This document shows, one piece after another, positions 1 to 8,009 of a stretch of 64,000 bases of DNA. Below the pieces are notes generated by a model, which worked only from the letters and a program-made list of their open reading frames with translations, was not told where the DNA came from and did not search any database. The stretch is taken from the NCBI GenBank assembly GCA_964445115.1, contig CAYUJU010000008.1:1-64000 (forward strand), read 5' to 3'. The DNA is from CAIJXJ01 sp964445115. Its GTDB lineage: Bacteria > Pseudomonadota > Gammaproteobacteria > Burkholderiales > Methylophilaceae. Both the position numbers and the translations under genes were made by a program. The first letter of the stretch is position 1, and the number at the start of each line of letters is the position of its first letter.

Positions 1-1
1 G

Positions 2-1054
<1,053 letters not shown>

Positions 1055-1072
1055 TTCACCCCCAACCCACGA

Positions 1073-1104
1073 GAGGGCACCGGAATTTCCGTGCCCTCTT
1101 TTTT
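1073..1104 (+). terminator. Rho-independent terminator after ftsH
   Basis: An 8-bp perfect stem (GAGGGCAC at 1073-1080, GTGCCCTC at 1091-1098) with a 10-nt loop is followed directly by six T residues (1099-1104). It sits 19 nt after the ftsH stop and 20 nt before folP, a classic intrinsic terminator that would separate the two transcripts at least partly. Confidence 0.9.
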
Positions 1105-1124
1105 ATGGATAGACGGTCAGATTC

Positions 1125-1952
1125 ATGATGTTTACTTGCGGCAAGTATCGCCTCGACCTTACCCGCCCCTGCGTGATGGGCATCGTCAACGTCACGCCGG
1201 ACTCTTTCTCTGACGGCGGTAAATTCGCCGCGACCGAAACCGCGATCGCCCACGGCGTGGAACTGGTCAAACAGGGTGCTGGCATTCTGGACATTGGCGG
1301 GGAGTCGACCCGTCCCGGCGCGACGCCTGTGCCGCTGGAGGAGGAACTGCGGCGCGTGATCCCGGTGATCGAAGGGCTGGCGCGCAGCGTCGACGTCCCC
1401 ATTTCCATCGACACCTATAAGCCCGAGGTCATGCGCGCCGCCATCGCCGCCGGCGCCTCCATCGTCAACGACGTATTCGCCTTGCGCGAACCCGGCGGCC
1501 TCGAGGTCGTAGCCGCCAGCAACGCGGGCGTGTGCCTGATGCACAGTCAGGGCACGCCCCAGACCATGCAGGCAGACCCGCACTATGAGGATGTTGTGGC
1601 CGAAGTGCTCGCCTTTCTGCAGGAGCGCAGGGCAGTGGCCGAGGCACATGGCATCCCCCGCGAACGCATCATGCTTGACCCCGGCTTCGGTTTCGGCAAA
1701 CGCAGCGTCCACAACCTCACGCTGCTACGCGAGCTGCAACCCCTGTGCGCGCTGGGTCAGCCAGTCCTGGTAGGGCTGTCCCGCAAATCCGTACTGGGGC
1801 AAGTCACGGGGAACGACATCGATGCACGCTTGCATTCCAGCATCGCCGCCGCCGTCATCGCCGCCATGAAAGGCGCTAAAATCTTGCGCGTCCATGACGT
1901 CAAGGCGACCGTGGATGCTTTAAAAATCGTTTACGCAGTGGAAGAGTCATGA
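1125..1952 (+). CDS. folP: Dihydropteroate synthase
   Basis: Condenses 6-hydroxymethyl-7,8-dihydropterin diphosphate with p-aminobenzoate in cytoplasmic folate synthesis; it is the sulfonamide target. The 275-aa TIM barrel has the usual family length. Seen in order: GIVNVTPDSFSDGG (near residue 20), DIGGESTRPGA (near 57), SIDTYK, IVNDV, MHSQGTPQTMQ, DPGFGFGK and VGLSRKS, which cover the pterin and phosphate pockets. The start is one of two adjacent ATG codons at 1125/1128 and the first is used here. Its end overlaps glmM by 4 nt, indicating translational coupling. Confidence 0.97.
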   Translation: MMFTCGKYRLDLTRPCVMGIVNVTPDSFSDGGKFAATETAIAHGVELVKQGAGILDIGGESTRPGATPVPLEEELRRVIPVIEGLARSVDVPISIDTYKPEVMRAAIAAGASIVNDVFALREPGGLEVVAASNAGVCLMHSQGTPQTMQADPHYEDVVAEVLAFLQERRAVAEAHGIPRERIMLDPGFGFGKRSVHNLTLLRELQPLCALGQPVLVGLSRKSVLGQVTGNDIDARLHSSIAAAVIAAMKGAKILRVHDVKATVDALKIVYAVEES

Positions 1953-3307
1953 GCAGAAAATACTTTGGGACCGACGGCATTCGCGGTCGCGTGGGCGACG
2001 CGCCCATCACCCCCGATTTCATCATGCGCCTGGGCTACGCCGCAGGGCGCGTCCTGACAGGGATCGACAGTCATCTAGGCCAAGGCGAGCACCCCGCCGT
2101 GCTGATCGGCAAGGACACCCGCATCTCCGGCTACATGCTGGAATCCGCGCTACAGGCCGGGCTTTCCGCCGCGGGCGTGGATGTAATGCTGACCGGCCCG
2201 ATGCCTACCCCGGCGGTGGCCTACCTGACCCGCGCGTTGCGCGCGCAGGCTGGCATCGTGATCTCGGCCTCGCACAATCCGTTCGAAGACAACGGTATCA
2301 AGTTCTTCTCCGCCGAGGGCACCAAGTTGCCGGACGACATCGAACACGCCATCGAAGCCGCGCTCGAGCAGCCGATGCAGGTCATGCCCTCTGCCCGCCT
2401 GGGCAAGGCCCGTCGGATCAACGATGCGGCCGGACGCTACATCGAATTCTGCAAGAGCACCTTCCCCAATGCACTGGACCTGCGTGGCCTGAAGGTCGTG
2501 CTGGACTGCGCCCACGGCGCAACCTACCACGTCGCCCCGGATGTATTCCACGAACTGGGAGCCGAGGTAATCGCCATCGGCAAGCAACCGGATGGGCTCA
2601 ATATCAACCACGAGGTGGGATCGACCCATCCAGCGGCCCTGCAACAGGCGGTATTGCAACATCAGGCCGACCTCGGCATCGCGTTCGATGGTGATGGCGA
2701 CCGCGTCATCATGGTCGACGAGAACGGCCAACTGGTCGATGGCGACCAGTTGCTCTACGTCATCGCAGCCCATCGCCAGCAAACGGGGCGACTCAAGGGC
2801 GGCGTGGCGGGAACGCTGATGAGCAACCTCGGGTTCCAGCATGCGCTGGAGCGCCTCGGCATCCCCTTCGCCCGCGCCAAGGTGGGTGACCGTTACGTGC
2901 TGCAGATGATGCTGGATCAGGGCTGGGAAATTGGCGGCGAGAACTCCGGCCACATCCTGTGCCTGGACAAGCACAGCAGCGGCGACGGCATCATCGCGGC
3001 GCTGCAGGTGCTGCATGCCCTGCGTGACGGCGGCCGCTCGCTGAAGGACTTGCTGACCCCGGTGACCATGTACCCTCAGGTGCTGATCAATGTCACCGTC
3101 AAGCACCGTCTGGATCTGGACGGCACCCCTGCCATACGCCAGGCCGTGACCGAAGCCGAACGGCAGTTGGGCAACAGTGGACGCGTCCTGCTGCGTGCTT
3201 CCGGCACCGAGCCCAAGGTGCGCGTGATGGTGGAGGGCCAAGACCATGCCCTGGTGCAAACCCTCGCCCGCCAGATCGCCGATGTCGTCACTGCGGCGGC
3301 GGCCTGA
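1949..3307 (+). CDS. glmM: Phosphoglucosamine mutase
   Basis: Interconverts glucosamine-6-phosphate and glucosamine-1-phosphate, the step before UDP-GlcNAc for peptidoglycan and LPS. The 452-aa protein carries all alpha-D-phosphohexomutase motifs: the phosphoserine loop ISASHNP (catalytic Ser about 108), the Mg-binding DGDGDR (247-252), the sugar loop GGENSGH and the C-terminal phosphate-binding RASGTEP. The ATGA overlap with folP matches the conserved folP-glmM arrangement. Its product feeds the UDP-sugar pool used by the surface-glycan locus further right in the window. Confidence 0.97.
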   Translation: MSRKYFGTDGIRGRVGDAPITPDFIMRLGYAAGRVLTGIDSHLGQGEHPAVLIGKDTRISGYMLESALQAGLSAAGVDVMLTGPMPTPAVAYLTRALRAQAGIVISASHNPFEDNGIKFFSAEGTKLPDDIEHAIEAALEQPMQVMPSARLGKARRINDAAGRYIEFCKSTFPNALDLRGLKVVLDCAHGATYHVAPDVFHELGAEVIAIGKQPDGLNINHEVGSTHPAALQQAVLQHQADLGIAFDGDGDRVIMVDENGQLVDGDQLLYVIAAHRQQTGRLKGGVAGTLMSNLGFQHALERLGIPFARAKVGDRYVLQMMLDQGWEIGGENSGHILCLDKHSSGDGIIAALQVLHALRDGGRSLKDLLTPVTMYPQVLINVTVKHRLDLDGTPAIRQAVTEAERQLGNSGRVLLRASGTEPKVRVMVEGQDHALVQTLARQIADVVTAAAA

Positions 3308-3311
3308 CCGG

Positions 3312-3611
3312 ATGAGTAACCCGCCCCGCAAGGCCGCTCTCGTCTGCACTCACCTCCGGGCCAACCCGGCGCAACCATCCTGTGGCGCGCGTGGAGGTCC
3401 TCTGCTGGCAGCGCGCTTGGCGGAGGCCATTCAAGCCCAAGGGCTCGACATTCAACTGGAAACTTTTGCCTGTCTGGGGCAATGTGAAATGGGGCCGAAC
3501 CTCAAGCTGTCGCCCAGTGGTGCTCTATACCATCATCTCAATCCGGACGATCTCGCCCCCCTGCTGAACGAGATCGTAGCCTTTATCGCCAGTTCTGACA
3601 TTTCCCCCTAA
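3312..3611 (+). CDS. Thioredoxin-like (2Fe-2S) ferredoxin domain protein
   Basis: A 99-aa cytoplasmic protein beginning at the ATG 4 nt after glmM. Cysteines at 12, 24, 54 and 58 (spacing C-x11-C ... CLGQC) match the ligand pattern of thioredoxin-fold [2Fe-2S] ferredoxins, which act as small electron carriers or cluster-binding partners. A longer reading frame starting at 3246 inside glmM is rejected because the family begins close to the first Cys. The physiological partner cannot be told from the sequence. It is probably co-transcribed with glmM and the following TPR gene. Confidence 0.8.
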   Translation: MSNPPRKAALVCTHLRANPAQPSCGARGGPLLAARLAEAIQAQGLDIQLETFACLGQCEMGPNLKLSPSGALYHHLNPDDLAPLLNEIVAFIASSDISP

Positions 3612-3623
3612 CGAGGTTACGCC

Positions 3624-4745
3624 ATGCGCCTTGCCCACCTTGTTGTCTCCCTGCTGCTATTTGGCCTGTTACCGACGGCCCATGCCGCCAACTTGCAGGA
3701 CATCACACAGCTCTACAAGAAAGGCAAGGCGGAACAGGCACTGACAGAGCTGGACAGCTATCTCGCCTCGCTACCCAAGGATAGCTGGGGACGCAACGTG
3801 ACCCAGGCGCGCTTTTTGCGCGGCCTGATCCTGACCGAGCAAAAACGCACGCAGGAGGCGATTCAGGTATTTACCCGGCTCACGCTGGATTACCCGGAAC
3901 TTCCGGAACCCTACAATAACCTAGCGGCGCTTTACGTTGCACAGGGCAAATACGAAGCGGCGCGCGATACGCTGGAGCGCGCCATGCGCATCGACCCAAC
4001 CTATGCAGCCATGCATGCCAACTTGGGCGACGTCTATGCAAAGCTCAGCGCACAGGCGTATGAGGGCACGCTAAACGCCGCAACGGGTAAATCGGCTGCG
4101 GACCGCCTCAAGGAAGCCTGCGACACCTACGGCGATATGGCCAACCGCGCCGCGGGCCGCAAGATCGCTGCCCGCGCCGACGCCGACTTCCGCCTGATGC
4201 GCGACATTCCCAACTCCCGTACCGCCGCCGCCCAGCCGCCAGCGCATGTCGACATCGATGAGATGGCAATGGAAAGCCCCGCTCCTGCCACAGCACCTGC
4301 TGCACCGCGGAAACAGGAAGCCCTCAAGACACAGCCAGCGACACCCGAGGAGCCCCACAACATCGACAAGGGCAAGGCTTCCTCACCCGCTGACCAGGAG
4401 CAAGACCGAAAGGCCATCACCCAAGCCTTGAAAGCCTGGAGCAACGCCTGGTCAGGCAAGGAGGTCAATCGTTACCTCGCCTTTTACGCACCCGATTTCA
4501 AGCTGCCAGGAGGCGGTTCACGGGCGGCCTGGGCCGCGCAGCGACGTGAACGCATCAGCAAACCTAAATCCATCCGGGTGACAGTCGAGTCACCGCAGAT
4601 CAGCCTGACCGACGCCACGCATGCCAAGGTCGTGTTCAAGCAGTCCTACCGTTCCGACACCTTGCAATCCAGTGGACACAAGACGCTCCTGATGGTGAAG
4701 ACAGGCGGCAAATGGCTGATTCAAGAAGAGCGCGTCGGCGGCTGA
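3624..4745 (+). CDS. Exported TPR protein with C-terminal NTF2-like (Cds6-type) domain
   Basis: 373 aa. Residues 1-21 are a clear signal peptide ending AHA, so the mature protein is probably periplasmic. Residues about 25-135 contain TPR-like helical pairs (FLRGLIL..., PYNNLAALYVAQGKYEAA, AMHANLGDVY). A Pro/Ala-rich linker of about 60 residues (205-260) follows. Residues about 265-373 form an NTF2/SnoaL-like domain (AWSNAWSGKEVNRYL, ending KWLIQEERVG) like those at the C-terminus of Cds6-type proteins and some L,D-transpeptidases. It probably works as an envelope scaffold; no catalytic motif is seen. It ends 28 nt from the convergent HD-GYP gene. Confidence 0.75.
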   Translation: MRLAHLVVSLLLFGLLPTAHAANLQDITQLYKKGKAEQALTELDSYLASLPKDSWGRNVTQARFLRGLILTEQKRTQEAIQVFTRLTLDYPELPEPYNNLAALYVAQGKYEAARDTLERAMRIDPTYAAMHANLGDVYAKLSAQAYEGTLNAATGKSAADRLKEACDTYGDMANRAAGRKIAARADADFRLMRDIPNSRTAAAQPPAHVDIDEMAMESPAPATAPAAPRKQEALKTQPATPEEPHNIDKGKASSPADQEQDRKAITQALKAWSNAWSGKEVNRYLAFYAPDFKLPGGGSRAAWAAQRRERISKPKSIRVTVESPQISLTDATHAKVVFKQSYRSDTLQSSGHKTLLMVKTGGKWLIQEERVGG

Positions 4746-4773
4746 GCCCGGCCATGCCGGTGCTGCCGGCGCC

Positions 4774-6396
4774 TCAAGGGGTGTATCCAGGAATGCGACT
4801 TTCGTCCACGTCGTCAATCTGCTCTTGCGGCAATAGCGCCTGAGCATACTTCAGGTAAATTTTCTCACGGATGAACAAGTCGAAAATATCCGGGTCGATG
4901 TGGTGATCCTCTTTCATGCGCCCCAAGATTTGCAAGGATTCGGATAGGGTCTTGGCCGGTTTGTAAGGCCGGTCGCGTGCGGTCAATGCCTCGAAAATAT
5001 CCGCCACGCCCATCATGCGCGCCGGAATGGACATTTGCTCACGCGTGAGCCCCTTGGGGTAGCCCTTGCCGTCCATGCGCTCGTGGTGGCCGCCGGCATA
5101 CTCCGGCACGCGGCGCAGATCCTTGGGATAAGGCAGCGACTCAAGCATGCTGATGGTCACGACGATATGGTTGTTGATGATGTCGCGCTCTTCCTTCGTC
5201 AACGTACCACGCGTGATCTTGAGGTTGTAGACCTCGTCGTCGGAAAGGAACGGCACCACTTTCCCGGCTTCACGCCAGGTCCGGGTGGCGATCGTGTCGA
5301 CCCGCGCCTGGTCCTCCGGCGACATGGACTCGCCGCCAAAATTGATGTGCCGCAGGAATGCCAGTTCCTCGTCATACTGCTGCAGCCTGGCTTGGTGTGC
5401 ACGTTCCAGTGCAGCCGGGTCCTGTGTCCTGCCCAACTCCAGCGCCTCGACACGCGCCTGCAGATAGTCGATTTCCGCGTCGCGCTTCAGCACTTCGTAG
5501 CGGGTGGCGATCTGCTCGATCCGGTCAAAAATCGTCGTCAGCTTGCGCGGCTTGTCGACCACGTACTCGGGAGTCGCCACCTTGCCGCAATCGTGCAGCA
5601 GCGCGGCAATGCTAAGTTCGTACATTTCCTTGTCATTCATGTGGAACGACGCCAGCGGACCGTCCTTGCACACGTTGGCGGCCTCGGCGATCATCATGGT
5701 CAACTGTGGCACGCGCAGGCAATGCCCACCGGTGTAGGGCGACTTTTCGTCGATCGCCTTGGCGATCAGGCTGATGAAGGACTCGAACAGCTTCTTCAGG
5801 CCCTCGATCAGGTTATGGTTGGTCAGCGCTACCGCCGCCTGCGAGGCCAGAGACTTCACCAGCCGCTCGTTCTCCTGCGAGAACGCGACGATTTCGTCGC
5901 TTTCCGGATCAATCGCGTTCAGCAGTTGCAGCACCCCGATGATTTCATTTTCATGGTTCTTCATCGGAATAGTCAGGAACGACTTGGAACGATAGCCCGT
6001 GTTCTGATCGAATTTGCGCGTACCGGAGAAATCGAAGCCCTCGGCCTCGTAGGCGTCACGGATATTGACGACCCGATCTTCCAGAACGGCATAGGCCGCC
6101 ACCAGCGTCTTGTTCGGCTCGCCGTCTTCGAGATAAAGCGGCAGAGGCGGATAAGGGATGTCCTTGCCGGTCGTCCCCCCCATGGCAAATTGCAGGGACT
6201 TGTTACGCATGATCTGGAACTTGAGGCGCTGGTCCTCCGTCACCATGTAGAGCGTACCGCCATCGGCGTTGGTGATTTCCATGGCCCCGCGCAGGATGTC
6301 TTCCATCAAGCGGTTCAGGTCACGCTCGGCGGACAGCGCCACGCCAATCGCGTTTAGGCGCTCCAGCCGCTGTAACAGGAATTGGGAATCCGACAT
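4774..6396 (-). CDS. GAF / HD-GYP domain protein, probable cyclic-di-GMP phosphodiesterase
   Basis: 540 aa from the ATG at 6396, which has a GGGAG ribosome site; an upstream in-frame ATG at 6441 overlaps the FHA gene and lacks one. A GAF sensor domain spans about 20-195. The HD-GYP domain follows: His in TGGHCLRV (225), the HD pair in LLHDCGK (268-269), HHE (437-439) and GYP (445-447), then DIFEAL and DRPYKP. HD-GYP enzymes hydrolyse c-di-GMP using a metal centre, and the key residues look intact. Unusually, about 105 residues (288-396, partly coiled coil) are inserted between the KPRKLT segment and the helix that normally continues it. It is the last gene of the kinase-phosphatase-FHA unit, 10 nt after the FHA gene, so its activity may be set by Ser/Thr phosphorylation (inference). 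Confidence 0.88.
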   Translation of the reverse strand: MSDSQFLLQRLERLNAIGVALSAERDLNRLMEDILRGAMEITNADGGTLYMVTEDQRLKFQIMRNKSLQFAMGGTTGKDIPYPPLPLYLEDGEPNKTLVAAYAVLEDRVVNIRDAYEAEGFDFSGTRKFDQNTGYRSKSFLTIPMKNHENEIIGVLQLLNAIDPESDEIVAFSQENERLVKSLASQAAVALTNHNLIEGLKKLFESFISLIAKAIDEKSPYTGGHCLRVPQLTMMIAEAANVCKDGPLASFHMNDKEMYELSIAALLHDCGKVATPEYVVDKPRKLTTIFDRIEQIATRYEVLKRDAEIDYLQARVEALELGRTQDPAALERAHQARLQQYDEELAFLRHINFGGESMSPEDQARVDTIATRTWREAGKVVPFLSDDEVYNLKITRGTLTKEERDIINNHIVVTISMLESLPYPKDLRRVPEYAGGHHERMDGKGYPKGLTREQMSIPARMMGVADIFEALTARDRPYKPAKTLSESLQILGRMKEDHHIDPDIFDLFIREKIYLKYAQALLPQEQIDDVDESRIPGYTP

Positions 6397-6406
6397 GTTG
6401 CTCCCG

Positions 6407-7168
6407 TCAGGATTCGACGTAGAAAAACTCCATTTTGACACCGGCCAGTTCGATCACATCGTGATCTACCAGTTGATGTGCCTGTGCGCCGATGGAGCGA
6501 CCGTTCACGATCGGATGATGCGCCCCCTCCACGTGCGTCACGAAGTACCCTTGCGGTCGACGTGTGATAACCGCGACCTGAACGGACGGCTTACCCAGCG
6601 TCGTCAACGCTTTGCTCAACACCAGTTCCTTGCCGGCGCTCGGGCCGTTCAGGACCTGCACGTGGGCAAGCTTCAAGCGTCGTTCTTCCGCGGGAGCCGC
6701 CACACTGGAGGCCATACCCGGCGCACTGGCCCAACTTGGCATCGGCGCCGCAGGAGCCACCTCCGTTTCCACCGTTTCTGCCTCTGCTTCGCCGGCATTG
6801 GGTACCGCTTGCGTGGCAGACGGGCGGATGATCATGGTCTTTTCGAAATCCGTCGTACCGTCGGCTTTTGCCCGGGATTGCGCATCGTTCACGTACTTGA
6901 GCTGGTACTTCCCCAGTTCGATCAGATCCCCGTGCTGCAGCACGTGCTTCTTGATGGCCTTGCCGTTCACCACCGTCCCATTCGTGCTGTCGAGATCCTC
7001 GAGGAAGGAATCGTTACCGATGGTGGTAATCGCGGCATGCTCGCCGCTGATGGCCAGGTTGTCGATATGAATATCATTCGTCGCACGTCGACCGATCGTC
7101 AATCGGTCCTTGTCTAGCGAGAATTCGCCGAGAAATGCGCCGTCCAGTGAATAGATCAACTTCGCCAT
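6407..7168 (-). CDS. Twin FHA-domain protein
   Basis: 253 aa, cytoplasmic, no membrane segment. FHA domains bind phosphothreonine peptides. The N-terminal FHA (about 22-95) has the full signature: GR (26-27), S41-x-x-H44 and the STNGT-VNG strand. A Pro/Ala/Glu-rich linker follows (about 105-165). The C-terminal module (about 175-253) is FHA-like, with TLGKPSVQVAV and HHPIVNGRSIG, but is more degenerate and may have lost phosphopeptide binding. Lying 13 nt after the PP2C phosphatase gene and before the HD-GYP gene, it is the likely reader that connects the kinase to downstream targets. Confidence 0.88.
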   Translation of the reverse strand: MAKLIYSLDGAFLGEFSLDKDRLTIGRRATNDIHIDNLAISGEHAAITTIGNDSFLEDLDSTNGTVVNGKAIKKHVLQHGDLIELGKYQLKYVNDAQSRAKADGTTDFEKTMIIRPSATQAVPNAGEAEAETVETEVAPAAPMPSWASAPGMASSVAAPAEERRLKLAHVQVLNGPSAGKELVLSKALTTLGKPSVQVAVITRRPQGYFVTHVEGAHHPIVNGRSIGAQAHQLVDHDVIELAGVKMEFFYVES

Positions 7169-7181
7169 GGTGACTACCCTG

Positions 7182-8009
7182 CTATTTCAACCAGTTAAAA
7201 AACCGGTCACGCCAACCAAGGCCAGTGACCGGAAAGGGCGCAATCGGGCGCGCCAGAATGACCGAGATATTGTCCTTGCCGCCATAATCGTTAGCCATCT
7301 GCACCAGTTGATGTGCGGCGAGGTCAAGATTAGCACTTAACGAACTCAGGGTTAAGTAAATTTCCTCATCTTCCACCAGGTCCGTCAGGCCGTCCGAGCA
7401 GAGCAGGTAAATATCGCCCGGCTGCACCACATGCTCGTGCAGTTCCAGCTCCACTTCGGGGTCCACGCCGAGCGCACGGGTGACGAGGTTCTTGTTGGCA
7501 GACTGGCGCGCGTCTTCCGGCGTGATCAACCCGGCCCGGATCTGCTCCTGCAGCAGCGAATGGTCTTCCGTCAGCTGTATCAGCTCTTGCCCGCGCAGCC
7601 GGTACATGCGCGAGTCGCCGATATGCCCGACCAGCACCCGGTTGTTGGTAAACAGCGCCACCACCAGCGTCGTGCCCATGCCGGCGCATTGGGACTGCGT
7701 CTGGGAGACGTGGTAAATATCGGCATTGGCCTTGGCTACCGCGTGCTGGATCAGCTCGCTTTCGCGCTGCAGACCAGTCTCGAAGTCCACCTGCCCGGGT
7801 GCGAAATCCGCCAAAGTTTCCTTGAGTTCCGCGACGATGGTCAGCACGGCGATTTCGCTCGCCACCTCCCCCGCCTTGTAGCCCCCCATGCCATCCGCCA
7901 GCACCAGCAGGCCGGATTCCACGTCTCCGGCAACGGCATCCTCGTTATGGTCCCGCTTGAGCCCGACATCCGTCAGACGCACGATCTCGAGCAGACCGCT
8001 CAGATTCAT
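7182..8009 (-). CDS. PP2C-family (PPM) Ser/Thr protein phosphatase
   Basis: 275 aa from the ATG at 8009; the frame remains open upstream inside the kinase gene, but the family begins just before the RDHNED motif. Metal-binding and structural motifs are all present: KRDHNEDA, LADGMGGYKAGE, GMGTTLV, GHIGDSRMY, LTEDHSL, LLCSDGLTDLV and GGKDNISV. It is therefore likely an active Mn/Mg-dependent phosphatase, opposing the kinase next to it. Start and kinase stop overlap as ATGA (8006-8009), so the two opposing activities are translationally coupled. No transmembrane segment is seen. Confidence 0.93.
   Translation of the reverse strand: MNLSGLLEIVRLTDVGLKRDHNEDAVAGDVESGLLVLADGMGGYKAGEVASEIAVLTIVAELKETLADFAPGQVDFETGLQRESELIQHAVAKANADIYHVSQTQSQCAGMGTTLVVALFTNNRVLVGHIGDSRMYRLRGQELIQLTEDHSLLQEQIRAGLITPEDARQSANKNLVTRALGVDPEVELELHEHVVQPGDIYLLCSDGLTDLVEDEEIYLTLSSLSANLDLAAHQLVQMANDYGGKDNISVILARPIAPFPVTGLGWRDRFFNWLK

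Noticed and set aside
2150..3349. 399-codon antisense frame opposite glmM
   Set aside because: Glycine/arginine-rich shadow; glmM carries all catalytic motifs.
5035..6357. 440-codon open frame on the + strand opposite the HD-GYP gene
   Set aside because: Antisense shadow of a GC-rich gene; repetitive basic/His-rich composition, no recognisable fold, and the - strand gene has complete motifs.
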